Notes: generated by a model not told the origin, from the sequence alone. DNA of 47,916 bases from Bacteroidota bacterium (GCA_013376995.1 JACAAZ010000002.1:1-47916), one strand, 5' to 3'; numbered from the stretch's first letter, positions 34,696 through 43,898 are shown. Translations and numbers: made by a program.

Positions 34696-35844
34696 ATGAA
34701 AAAAAAAGCTAATTTCTCGTCATATATAATCTTATTGATCCTCATTTTTGGTGGTTCATTAAATACATTTGGGACCAATCCTACCTATTCGTGTGAAATT
34801 CGAAATGGTAGTTTTATTAACGCCCAAACTTTTGAATTTGATATTTATCTTACGCAAACTGGTGCTTCACAGCTGGAGCTTGCAGGGTTCAATACTGGCA
34901 TTTTACTGAACACTGGTTTTGTAAATGGGGGAATAATTACTCCTTCTTTTTTATCAGGTTCAGAATTAACAAGTTCACAGGTGCCCCAGCATATTGCTTA
35001 CGATGCTTCATACAGGTGTGTGAAAATTGCTCCCCGAACCCCTCCAAGAGATTATACTACCGGGCTTTCTTCGGGAACTATTATCAGTAATACGACCGGC
35101 ACTAAAGTATGCCGCGTCAGGCTTGAAAATTCAACAAGCTTTGGAACTGATCCTATGAATTACACCTGGAGCATGAGCCTGATGCCTTATCATACGGTAG
35201 TGGCGGCTTTCATACCGGGGAATACACATCCTGTCAATATTGCCGTAACATCGAATTCATCTCATTCCAAATCTGAAAATCTTTTCCTTTATCTCGAAGG
35301 ATTATATGCTACTGGAATTGGTAATCATAAAGCTCAGGACGAAAATGGTGATCATTATCCTGGTCCTGTTGCAGATAATATTTCAGTTAAACTTGCTGAA
35401 GCTTCATTCCCCTATTCACCGGTATTCAGTGATGACAACGTTCCTTTATATTCGAACGGGAAATGCAGTATCTCCATACCAGGCTCATTAACTGAGTCTT
35501 ACTATATTGTCATTCATCATCGTAACAGTCTTGAAACCTGGAGTTCTGCACCTGTTTCATTTACCTCCGGAATTATCAATTATGATTTCAGCACGGCTGC
35601 TACACAGGCCTTTGGAAACAATCTCAAATCAATTGGCGGTGGAATTTTTGCTATCTTTGGCGGGGATGTTTCCCAAGACGGAGTTATTGATGGCTCGGAT
35701 ATGGCTTCGGTGGATAATGCTTCCACAGCAATAATACATGGTTATTTCCCCAGCGATGTCAATGGAGATGGCGTAGTAGATGGATCAGACATGGCTTTGG
35801 TTGACAATAATTCAACTTCGGTTGTTACATTAATTAAACCATGA
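34696..35844 (+). CDS. surface protein with cohesin-like N domain and dockerin-like C module (adaptor candidate)
   Basis: 382 residues from the ATG at 34696; 22 extra codons upstream are not needed because MKKKANFSSY starts a complete signal peptide (1-27). Residues 28-187 are homologous to residues 28-190 of the next protein: NPTYSCEIRNGS, FEFDIYLTQTG, GFNTGILLN, NGGIIT, then CVKIAPRTPP, IISNTTGTKVCRVRLEN and YTWSMSL. The alternating strand pattern is what a cohesin-type beta sandwich would show (inference). Residues 193-382 are the C-terminal module shared with the two giants, with loops DVSQDGVID (324-332) and DVNGDGVVD (354-362). Having both ends makes it a plausible adaptor. Only 58 bases separate it from the next gene. 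Confidence 0.82.
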   Translation: MKKKANFSSYIILLILIFGGSLNTFGTNPTYSCEIRNGSFINAQTFEFDIYLTQTGASQLELAGFNTGILLNTGFVNGGIITPSFLSGSELTSSQVPQHIAYDASYRCVKIAPRTPPRDYTTGLSSGTIISNTTGTKVCRVRLENSTSFGTDPMNYTWSMSLMPYHTVVAAFIPGNTHPVNIAVTSNSSHSKSENLFLYLEGLYATGIGNHKAQDENGDHYPGPVADNISVKLAEASFPYSPVFSDDNVPLYSNGKCSISIPGSLTESYYIVIHHRNSLETWSSAPVSFTSGIINYDFSTAATQAFGNNLKSIGGGIFAIFGGDVSQDGVIDGSDMASVDNASTAIIHGYFPSDVNGDGVVDGSDMALVDNNSTSVVTLIKP

Positions 35845-35902
35845 TCAATAGATTTAAATAAATTAATCAGAAACCATTCATATTAATCAAACCAAACCAA
35901 AC

Positions 35903-38900
35903 ATGAAAAAACCGAAACTATTCCTTTTTTGGATGATAACGGCTTTCCTGATGCTTTCAAGCAGTATCAGCTCCCTGGCCCAAAATCCAACTTACATCTG
36001 TTCTCTTCGGAATGACGTCCAGGTATCTCAGACCGAGTACCAATTTGATGTCTATATTCAACGTACTGGACCAACAGTCTTCAAATTGGCTCAATTCCAG
36101 ATGGGTATCAACGTAAACCCAGCCATTAAGAATGGTGGAACCATTACTGTAACATCAGTTATTGGAACCTCTACTCTTACTAACACTGGCCAGGTTCCTG
36201 ATGATACAAAATTTTCTTTCAATGATACCAAAAACTGTATCATTGTAACCCCTGTTTCTCCTCCCGGAGCTGCAAATGCTTCTATCATTTCAAACGTTGC
36301 TCCAGGTACTTGTTTTATAAGAATCCGGGTTTCGAATTCCGTTCCTTTTGGTACTGCTCAGCCAAACCTCACATGGAGCTTTGCTCTTGCTAATGGATAC
36401 CAAACTAAAATGTTCGCTTATGTTGGTTCTACCAACACTGATGTTACCGTTCAAGCTTCACATATTACGTCTCCCCTCGTAAATCCTATTCTCAACCCGC
36501 CTTTGCCTCCAACTGCGTATGCTGTTACTGGCGGCGGTGCTTATTGCCAGGGGACTACCGGTTTACCCGTTGGCCTTGCAAACTCTGAAATAGGAACTAC
36601 CTATACTCTTATCAAGGATGGAAATCCTACTGCAGTTACCCATGCAGGAACTGGTTCAGCATTTAACTTTACTCCCAACCAATTCTTCGGAACTTATACA
36701 GTTTCAGGGCAAAACGCTATTGGTACAACAGCTATGACAGGAAGTGCTGTCATTACGGAAACGCCTTCAGCTCCTGTTAGTGTTGCCATCGTTGCGGATG
36801 CTTTGAGTGTTTGTGCCGGAGCTACTGTCAACTTTACGGCAACGCCTACCAATGGTGGTGCTGCTCCTACTTACCAGTGGTATGTAAATGCTGCTCCTGT
36901 TGGAACAGGACTGACAACCTTTTCATATGTTCCGGCAAACAATGATCAGATCTCGGTGGTTATGACCTCGAATCTTCCTGGTTGCCTCATGAACAATCCA
37001 GCTACTTCTAATATTATAACTGAAGCTGTTTCTGTTCCTGGCCCAGCAGGTGTCTCTATTGCTGCCAGTGCTAATCCTTCTTGCGGCACCAATACTGTTA
37101 CCTTCACAGCCACTCCTGTCAACGGCGGAACCCCAAGCTACCAGTGGTATTTAAATGGTAACCCGGTTGGCTCCAGCCTGCCTACTTATACATATACTCC
37201 TACTACAGGTGACCAGGTTTATGTTGTTATGACATCCAGTTTGCTTTGTGCAACTGCTAACCCTGCAACATCAAACATTGTTACCATGACAGTAAATGTT
37301 CCAGTTCCGGTTAGTGTAACTATGTCCCCTTCAACAAATAACGTTTGCTCTGGAACTCTTGTAACTTTCACTGCAACTCCAACTAACGGAGGAACACCAT
37401 CCTATCAGTGGTATAAAAATGGAAATCCAGTTGGAACAAACCAGGCAACTTACGCTTATGCACCGGCTAACAACGACCAGGTTTATGTTGTAATGACCTC
37501 AAGCATTGGCTGTACGACTGGTAACCCTGCAACTTCGGCTACTTCAACCATGACCATCTTTGCTTTACCTACACCTACACTGGCAGGACCTGCAACTATC
37601 TGTGCAACAACTACTGGCAATGTATATACTACTGAGGCTGGTTTTAGCAACTATGTATGGACTGTTTCTGCAGGAGGCTCAATTACGAGTGGTGGTACAA
37701 ATTCATCGAATACTGTAACTGTTACCTGGAATACTGCTGGAGCACAAACAGTAAGTGTAAATTATACAAATCCCAATAACTGTACGGCCGTTAGCCCTAC
37801 CGTTTACAATGTAACAGTAAATGCATTGCCTGCTCCAACCTTAACAGGTCCTGCTACCATTTGTGCAGGGACAGCAAGCAATGTTTACACTACACAGGCT
37901 GGCAACACCAATTATGTTTGGTCAGTTTCAGCAGGTGGTTCCGTTACTGCAGGTGGTACTGCTACCAGCAATACTGTTACTGTAACCTGGAACACTCCCG
38001 GGCCTCAGACTGTATCTGTAAATTACACTAATTCCAATTCCTGTACAGCCGCAGCACCTACTGTTTATCCGGTCACTGTTAATGCTTTGCCAGTTCCAAC
38101 TATTTCCGGATCGGCTTCAGTATGTCTAAATTCAACCGGTAACATATATACCACGGAAGCTGGTATGACAAGTTATGTATGGAATGTCGTGGGAGGAACA
38201 GTAACTGCCGGTGGAACAGCCACCAGCAATACTGTGACAGTTACCTGGACATCAACCGGTGCCAAAACTGTTTCGGTAAACTACACCAATGCCAACAGCT
38301 GCACTGCAGTTACTGCTACCGTTTATAACGTAACTGTTAACCCTCTCCCCGTACCAACAATTACAGGCCCGGCCACAGTTTGTGCAAGCAGTACAGGCAA
38401 CGTGTATACAACCCAGGCAGGTATGAGTGGCTATAACTGGGCAGTGTCTGCTGGAGGTAACATTACCGCCGGTGCCGGAACCAGTTCAATAACCGTGACA
38501 TGGAACACTGCCGGTGCACAGACTGTATCTGTAAACTACATCAATGGTAATGGCTGTACGGCAGCAAGTGCTACTGTAAACAATGTTACAGTTAATGCTC
38601 TTCCTGTTCCAACCATCACCGGTCCAACTCCAGTAGGTGTAGGATCTACCCAGGTTTATACTACTCAAACTGGTATGACCAATTATGTTTGGAGTGTTTC
38701 TGCAAATGGAACCATCACTGCCGGTGGAACAGCTACAAGCAGCTCTGTTACAGTTCTTTGGAATACTGCCGGAGCAGGAACCGTATCTGTTAATTACACC
38801 AACGCCAATAGCTGTTCAGCTCTTGCGCCAGTTTCATTCCCGGTTACAGTTCTTTCTGTTCCTCCTCCAGCAGGCACAATCACTGGCCCAACCTCTGTTT

Positions 38901-40387
38901 GCCAGGGTGCCACAGGAGTTCAATTTACTGTTCCTGCAATTCCAAATGCTACTGGTTATGTCTGGACATTGCCTGTCGGAGCAACAATTGCAACCGGAGC
39001 CAACACAAATACTATCACGGTTAATTTCTCCTACACAGCCGTGTCAGGCGTGATCACTGTTTATGGAACCAACCAATACGGAAATGGCGGACCATCACCT
39101 AACTTTGCTATAACCGTGTTACCTTCACCTGTTCCAACCATTACGGGTGATAATGATCTTTGCCAAAGTTCAGATTATTACTATTATTCCACAGAGCCTG
39201 GTATGACAAATTATGTTTGGAATATCAGCCCTAACAGCGGTACGATTACATGGGTAACTGGAAGCAACCAGGTTATGATTTTCTGGAATTCACCAGGTGC
39301 TCATTGGGTAAGCGTTTCCTATACCAATGGCAGTGGATGTACTGCTGGTACTCCAACTGTCTATAATGTAACCGTTCATCCTCTTCCAGGAGCTGCCGGA
39401 ACAATTAGTGGGAATGCACATGTTTGCGCCGGGACCAATGGCGTAACCTATTCAATTGCCTCCGTTACCAATGCAACTTCATACACCTGGACTGTTCCAA
39501 ATGGAGCTACAATCGCTTCAGGAGCAACCAGCAATACAATAACGGTTAATTTCTCATCGACTGCAGTTTCCGGCAATATCATAGTAACCCCGGTGAATGC
39601 TTGTGGTAATGGCCCGGCTTCTGCTCCATTCGCAGTAACTATTGATCCTGTTCCAGCCGCAGCCGGAGCTATTACTGGACCAGCAGCTATTTGCGAAGGC
39701 ACCCAGGGTGTTGTTTATACAGTTGGAACCATCACCAATGCTACAGGTTATTCATGGACTGTTCCTGCTGGCGCAACAATTGTGTCTGGCGGCAATACCA
39801 ATAGTATTACTGTGAATTTCGGAGTTCCCGGTTCTGGTGTCATTACTGTTAATGGTACAAATAGCTGTGGAAATGGCGTATCTTCCAGTATGAATGTTGT
39901 TGTGAACCCAATTCCTGCAACCCCGGTTATCACTCTATCCGGTTACACTCTTACCAGCAGCGCAGCTGTTGGAAACCAGTGGTACAGGAATGGTGAGATC
40001 ATAGTTGGTGCTACAGGACAATCCTACACAGCTCCCAATACAGCATATTATTATGTTGTTGTAACCATCAACGGATGTAGTTCCGACACATCCAACAATA
40101 TCCAGGTTCTGTATGAAGGAATCAGTGAACTTAACGTTCAGAAAGTTTCTGTATATCCTAACCCGAATAACGGACGTTTCACTTTATCTGTGACCACTGC
40201 AGCCAAAGAAAACTTTGACCTCAGGATTCTGAATAATTTGGGTATTTCTGTTTTCGAGGAGAAGAACCTTGTTATCGATGGCAAATTAAATGAAGTTATC
40301 GACCTTAAACATCTGCCAAATGGTGTTTATTCAGTTATCCTGAATAATTCCGACAAACAGATAATCCGCAAGATCGTTATCGAATAA
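35903..40387 (+). CDS. T9SS-anchored Ig/PKD repeat protein (scaffold candidate)
   Basis: 1494 residues. Signal peptide 1-26. N-terminal domain 28-190 homologous to the preceding protein (NPTYICSLRNDV, YQFDVYIQRTG, NGGTIT, CIIVTPVSPPG, LTWSFAL). A short link, then three Ig-like repeats of about 88 residues (VCxGxxVTFTATPxNGGxPxYQWY) and nine PKD-like repeats of about 87 residues (ITGPATVCA..TGNVYTTQAGM.NYVW, TVTVTWNT.GAQTVSVNYTN). Another Ig-like unit (about 1345-1410) precedes a T9SS type A sorting domain 1415-1494 (VSVYPNPNNGRF ... LPNGVYSVIL). It is expected to cross the outer membrane through the T9SS and be fixed to the surface. Followed by a strong terminator. Confidence 0.9.
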   Translation: MKKPKLFLFWMITAFLMLSSSISSLAQNPTYICSLRNDVQVSQTEYQFDVYIQRTGPTVFKLAQFQMGINVNPAIKNGGTITVTSVIGTSTLTNTGQVPDDTKFSFNDTKNCIIVTPVSPPGAANASIISNVAPGTCFIRIRVSNSVPFGTAQPNLTWSFALANGYQTKMFAYVGSTNTDVTVQASHITSPLVNPILNPPLPPTAYAVTGGGAYCQGTTGLPVGLANSEIGTTYTLIKDGNPTAVTHAGTGSAFNFTPNQFFGTYTVSGQNAIGTTAMTGSAVITETPSAPVSVAIVADALSVCAGATVNFTATPTNGGAAPTYQWYVNAAPVGTGLTTFSYVPANNDQISVVMTSNLPGCLMNNPATSNIITEAVSVPGPAGVSIAASANPSCGTNTVTFTATPVNGGTPSYQWYLNGNPVGSSLPTYTYTPTTGDQVYVVMTSSLLCATANPATSNIVTMTVNVPVPVSVTMSPSTNNVCSGTLVTFTATPTNGGTPSYQWYKNGNPVGTNQATYAYAPANNDQVYVVMTSSIGCTTGNPATSATSTMTIFALPTPTLAGPATICATTTGNVYTTEAGFSNYVWTVSAGGSITSGGTNSSNTVTVTWNTAGAQTVSVNYTNPNNCTAVSPTVYNVTVNALPAPTLTGPATICAGTASNVYTTQAGNTNYVWSVSAGGSVTAGGTATSNTVTVTWNTPGPQTVSVNYTNSNSCTAAAPTVYPVTVNALPVPTISGSASVCLNSTGNIYTTEAGMTSYVWNVVGGTVTAGGTATSNTVTVTWTSTGAKTVSVNYTNANSCTAVTATVYNVTVNPLPVPTITGPATVCASSTGNVYTTQAGMSGYNWAVSAGGNITAGAGTSSITVTWNTAGAQTVSVNYINGNGCTAASATVNNVTVNALPVPTITGPTPVGVGSTQVYTTQTGMTNYVWSVSANGTITAGGTATSSSVTVLWNTAGAGTVSVNYTNANSCSALAPVSFPVTVLSVPPPAGTITGPTSVCQGATGVQFTVPAIPNATGYVWTLPVGATIATGANTNTITVNFSYTAVSGVITVYGTNQYGNGGPSPNFAITVLPSPVPTITGDNDLCQSSDYYYYSTEPGMTNYVWNISPNSGTITWVTGSNQVMIFWNSPGAHWVSVSYTNGSGCTAGTPTVYNVTVHPLPGAAGTISGNAHVCAGTNGVTYSIASVTNATSYTWTVPNGATIASGATSNTITVNFSSTAVSGNIIVTPVNACGNGPASAPFAVTIDPVPAAAGAITGPAAICEGTQGVVYTVGTITNATGYSWTVPAGATIVSGGNTNSITVNFGVPGSGVITVNGTNSCGNGVSSSMNVVVNPIPATPVITLSGYTLTSSAAVGNQWYRNGEIIVGATGQSYTAPNTAYYYVVVTINGCSSDTSNNIQVLYEGISELNVQKVSVYPNPNNGRFTLSVTTAAKENFDLRILNNLGISVFEEKNLVIDGKLNEVIDLKHLPNGVYSVILNNSDKQIIRKIVIE
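36773..37559 (+). repeat. three tandem Ig-like coding repeats
   Basis: Units of about 265 bases begin near 36773, 37049 and 37307. The encoded core VTFTATPxNGGxPSYQWYxNGxPVG is nearly the same in each, while DNA identity is reduced at third positions. Confidence 0.75.
37567..39925 (+). repeat. nine tandem PKD-like coding repeats
   Basis: Units of about 262 bases start near 37567, 37822, 38083, 38349, 38603, 38861, 39124, 39386 and 39650. Units 1-5 and 7 follow one pattern (VYTTQAGMxNYVW); units 6, 8 and 9 follow a second (NATGYxWTxPxGATIxxGxxTNxITVNF), so the array mixes two subtypes. Two further copies of the first subtype occur in the nuclease gene at 40967. Confidence 0.75.
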
Positions 40388-40407
40388 TCTTGACTGAATT
40401 AAAAGAG

Positions 40408-40440
40408 AAGGGCTGTCAAAATTGACAGCCCTTTTTCTTT
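40408..40440 (+). terminator. terminator of the scaffold gene
   Basis: Eleven-pair stem AAGGGCTGTCA/TGACAGCCCTT, loop AAAT, then a T-rich tail, 20 bases after the stop. Confidence 0.9.
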
Positions 40441-40552
40441 GTAATTTTAGGCAATACTACAATTCCTTGCACTAACTCAATGATTTCTGAATAGCATGAG
40501 ATCTGAAGATGGAATATTGGATTACCATTACCACCTCAGAAGACTCTTCACC

Positions 40553-40756
40553 TTAGTCTTTCTTATCCCTGGCAACTATTAACGCCAGGAAAAAGAAAAT
40601 ACCCAAGAGAATAAAATTGTACGCAGGATAGAAATAATTTGACCAGAAATGACCGAGAAATCTATCCCCTGCAATAACAGCAATAATTCCAAGTAACATA
40701 AGGATCAGGCCTACGAGTCCGTTGATCCATGCCATAATTTTGAAGAAATTTCTCAT
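40553..40756 (-). CDS. small two-helix membrane protein
   Basis: 67 residues with two hydrophobic helices (about 8-29 and 43-62) and a charged C-terminal end ARDKKD; begins MRNFFKIMAWINGL. Probably an inner-membrane protein of unknown function. It is on the opposite strand from the surface-protein genes around it, and its coding-like composition makes it more likely real than not. Confidence 0.6.
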   Translation of the reverse strand: MRNFFKIMAWINGLVGLILMLLGIIAVIAGDRFLGHFWSNYFYPAYNFILLGIFFFLALIVARDKKD

Positions 40757-40841
40757 ATATGCTTATTTATTTATTTAGTAAAGATAGTAAAGCTTACAAA
40801 AATCCGGCATGTGCTCTATAAATTAATCAGTAAGAGTTTAT

Positions 40842-40894
40842 TACCTTTGTATTGGAATGACTATTCATATAAAAGCCTTTTGAAAAGGCTTTTT
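40842..40894 (+). promoter_or_regulatory. -7 box directly followed by a small terminator-like hairpin (possible attenuator)
   Basis: TACCTTTG (40842-40849) is an exact -7 match. About 15 bases after the expected start site comes AAAAGCCTTTT/AAAAGGCTTTTT (40871-40894), a terminator-like stem with a T run, still 70 bases before the nuclease ATG. Transcription may end early unless antiterminated, or this may make a very short RNA. Confidence 0.35.
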
Positions 40895-40966
40895 ATCTTC
40901 TTTCATTGAATGAAATCATTCTGGTAATGTCCACCCTATCCTTTAAAAAGGGTTCATCCGAATATC

Positions 40967-42646
40967 ATGAGAAAATTCTACTCGGCACTTCTGGGATTAC
41001 TGCTCTCCCTCCAATTATTAGGCTCTATTCCCCCCGGATATTACGACCCTGCAGCAGGACTTTCAAATGCAGCTTTAAAGACAGCTTTATACAATATAAT
41101 TAAGGACCACACGGTAAAAAGTTATGATTACCTGTGGACTGCATTCCAGACCACTGATAAAAAATCAAATGGCAAAGTTTGGGACATGTATTCAGATATT
41201 CCAAACGGAACACCTCCTTATGAATTTACGTTTGTAACAAATCAATGTGGTACATACAACAGTGAAGGGGATTGCTATAATCGTGAGCACTCATGGCCTT
41301 CAAGCTGGTTCAATGATGCATCGCCCATGTACACGGACCTCTTCCATTTGATACCTGCAGATGGATATGTAAATAACCGGCGTGGAAATTACCCGTTTGG
41401 GACTGTGTCCAACCCTACTTGGACCTCATTAAATGGAAGTAAAGTAGGCAGTTGTTCTGCTGCGGGTTATTCAGGAGTTGTTTTTGAACCTAGAGATGAA
41501 TATAAAGGAGATTTTGCACGTGCATATTTTTATATGGCGACCAGGTATGAGAATGTTATTTCCACATGGCATTCAAATGACGCTAATGCAGAAGCCGTTT
41601 TACAAGCAAATTCCTACCCGGTCTTTGAACCATGGTTTCTTAATCTTTTAGGTGCCTGGAATATTGCAGACCCTGTCAGCCAAAAGGAAATTGCCAGGAA
41701 TGATGCTGTTTATGCTATCCAGAATAACAGGAATCCTTTTATTGACCATCCCGAATATGTTTACGCCATATGGGGAGTTGGTGCGCCATTGCCTACCCCA
41801 ACAATTACAGGTCCGGCTTCTGTCTGTGCAGGGACATCAGGAAATGTTTATACTACTGAATCAGGTCAAACAAACTATGTCTGGACAGTCTCTTCGGGAG
41901 GCACCGTTGTATCGGGTGGTACATCCAGCAATAATACAATTACGGTAACATGGACAACCTCAGGAGCGCGTACGGTCTCTGTTAACTATACAAATTCGAG
42001 CGGGCTAACAGCCTTATCACCAACCATTTACAACGTTACTGTCAATAGTTTGCCAGTACCGGCACTTACTGGACCAAGTTCAGTTACTGTTGGGTCTTCA
42101 GGAAATGTATATACTACCCAATCTGCTATGACAAATTATAGCTGGGGAATACCCGCAGGAGGAACTGTTACATCCGGGGGAACCTCATCAAGCAATACTG
42201 CAACAATTACCTGGAATACGATAGGTTCCAAGGTTATCACAATAAATTATACAAATTCCAATTCCTGCACTTCCACAACACCCTCATCCTATACTGTGAC
42301 TGTTAATTTACAGCCAGAGCCTACAAATTTTCCTTCTGACTTTTCAGCACATAATATTCTTTTACAGTGGGTTGATGCAACTGGAGGCGTTCTCCCTACT
42401 GCTTACCTGATCCGTATGAACGCTTCAGGGTTCAATGAAATTCAAAATCCTGTTGATGGGATTCCGGTTCCTGACGGCCTCACTGACAAGAATATTGCCT
42501 ATGGTATACAGCAGGCAATATTCTCTGTTCTTACACCAAATACCACCTATTATTTCAAAATATTTGGATATACCGGGAGCGGCAGTAATATTAGCTATAA
42601 AACAAATGGCATTGTCCCGCAGATCCAAATGAGCACATCGCCATAA
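40967..42646 (+). CDS. secreted endonuclease I family nuclease with PKD and Fn3-like modules
   Basis: 559 residues. Signal peptide 1-19. Endonuclease I domain about 20-270: VWDMYSDIPNG, the catalytic CYNREHSWPSSW with H108 (beta-beta-alpha metal nuclease), TDLFHLIPADGYVNNRRGN with the metal-binding asparagines, VFEPRDEYKGDFARAYFYM, and PFIDHPEYV. Two PKD-like repeats follow (276-450), nearly the same as those in the scaffold protein, and then an Fn3-like unit (452-556, FSAHNILLQWVDATGG ... NTTYYFKIFGYTGSG). There is no T9SS sorting domain. Cleaves DNA outside the cell, probably for nutrition or biofilm DNA. Fifty-three bases from its paralogue. Confidence 0.92.
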   Translation: MRKFYSALLGLLLSLQLLGSIPPGYYDPAAGLSNAALKTALYNIIKDHTVKSYDYLWTAFQTTDKKSNGKVWDMYSDIPNGTPPYEFTFVTNQCGTYNSEGDCYNREHSWPSSWFNDASPMYTDLFHLIPADGYVNNRRGNYPFGTVSNPTWTSLNGSKVGSCSAAGYSGVVFEPRDEYKGDFARAYFYMATRYENVISTWHSNDANAEAVLQANSYPVFEPWFLNLLGAWNIADPVSQKEIARNDAVYAIQNNRNPFIDHPEYVYAIWGVGAPLPTPTITGPASVCAGTSGNVYTTESGQTNYVWTVSSGGTVVSGGTSSNNTITVTWTTSGARTVSVNYTNSSGLTALSPTIYNVTVNSLPVPALTGPSSVTVGSSGNVYTTQSAMTNYSWGIPAGGTVTSGGTSSSNTATITWNTIGSKVITINYTNSNSCTSTTPSSYTVTVNLQPEPTNFPSDFSAHNILLQWVDATGGVLPTAYLIRMNASGFNEIQNPVDGIPVPDGLTDKNIAYGIQQAIFSVLTPNTTYYFKIFGYTGSGSNISYKTNGIVPQIQMSTSP

Positions 42647-42699
42647 ATGCCAGGTAGGTAATCCGTACAGATTTATAGTTCAGTCTCACAAGAAACACC

Positions 42700-43854
42700 A
42701 TGAAAAAGCTAATTCTTCTTTTCCTCGTCAGTATAACTATTCTGGGTGCCAATGCTCAAATTCCAGCAGGCTACTACAATTCAGCTACAGGCTTGACTGG
42801 TGTGGCCCTGCAACAGGCACTTCACAATATTATTAAGAACCATACTGTCCTGACTTACACACCCGGGATATGGAATGCAATCTATACAACTGACGATAAA
42901 CCTAATGGTACCGTTTGGGATATGTATTCTGACATTCCGGATGGTACCCCAAATGGAAATCCACCATATGTTTATACTATGGGTACAGACCAATGTACCG
43001 GAGGATCTGCTGCTGAGGGGCAATGTTATGCACGGGAACATTCATGGCCTGAAAGCTGGTTTGGGTATGCTGCGCCAATGAATACGGACCTTTTTCACAT
43101 TTTCCCAGTTGATCAATATGTTAATCAACGTCACTCAAATAATCCTTATGGAGTAGTGGGGACACCTACATGGACATCACTCAACGGGAGCAAGTCCGGC
43201 CCTTCTGTAACACCAGGATATACAGGCACCGTTTTTGAACCCCGGGATGAGTACAAGGGAGATTTTGCACGTGGTTATTTTTACATGGAAACACGTTATT
43301 ATTCGGAAGATAGCGGCTGGCCCGGAAGCCCAATGGCTGTTGGATCACAATTGTTACCCTGGGCACAGGACATGATGCTTCAATGGGCTCAGAATGATCC
43401 TGTTTCACAAAAAGAAATTGACAGGAATAATGAGATTTACAATACCTATCAACATAACCGTAACCCTTTTATAGATCATCCAGAATATGCAACCTCCATT
43501 TGGGGTAGCAGTAGTGGCGTGTTAAATGAACCCTCGAATTACCCGGCTAATTTTTCAGCGCACAACCTATATGTGCAGTGGACAGATCCAACAGGGAACA
43601 ATGTACCAGAAGGTTATTTGGTCAGGATGAGTTCTGCAGGCTTTGATTCCATTCAGGATCCAGTTGATGGAGTTCCAATTCTAAATAGTGCTGCAGATAA
43701 GAATGTTTATTATTCCTTACAAGGTGCCTGGTTTACGAATCTCACAGCAAATACAACATACTATTTCAAAATATTTGCCTATTCCGGTTCTGGTAGCAGT
43801 ATCAATTATAAGACCACTGCTGTTCCAGAATATCAGCAAACGACTCAACCCTGA
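42700..43854 (+). CDS. secreted endonuclease I family nuclease, paralogue of the upstream gene
   Basis: 384 residues. Signal peptide 1-20 (ANAQ). Nuclease domain 21-272 with VWDMYSDIPDG, CYAREHSWPESW (H114), TDLFHIFPVDQYVNQRHSNNPYG, VFEPRDEYKGDFARGYFYM and PFIDHPEYA. The C-terminal Fn3-like unit (275-382) matches that of the upstream nuclease (FSAHNLYVQWTDPTG, NTTYYFKIFAYSGSG), but the PKD repeats are missing. The pair most simply arose by tandem duplication with loss or gain of the PKD block. Both active sites look intact. Confidence 0.92.
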   Translation: MKKLILLFLVSITILGANAQIPAGYYNSATGLTGVALQQALHNIIKNHTVLTYTPGIWNAIYTTDDKPNGTVWDMYSDIPDGTPNGNPPYVYTMGTDQCTGGSAAEGQCYAREHSWPESWFGYAAPMNTDLFHIFPVDQYVNQRHSNNPYGVVGTPTWTSLNGSKSGPSVTPGYTGTVFEPRDEYKGDFARGYFYMETRYYSEDSGWPGSPMAVGSQLLPWAQDMMLQWAQNDPVSQKEIDRNNEIYNTYQHNRNPFIDHPEYATSIWGSSSGVLNEPSNYPANFSAHNLYVQWTDPTGNNVPEGYLVRMSSAGFDSIQDPVDGVPILNSAADKNVYYSLQGAWFTNLTANTTYYFKIFAYSGSGSSINYKTTAVPEYQQTTQP

Positions 43855-43898
43855 CAGGATAGAATGAGCAGTGAAGAACTCTTTTTTGCCAACAAAGA

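Noticed and set aside
36773-39925. Regular repeats considered as a CRISPR or DNA satellite array
   Set aside because: The periodicity of about 262 bases lies inside one long reading frame and encodes Ig/PKD folds; no CRISPR array or cas gene is in the window.
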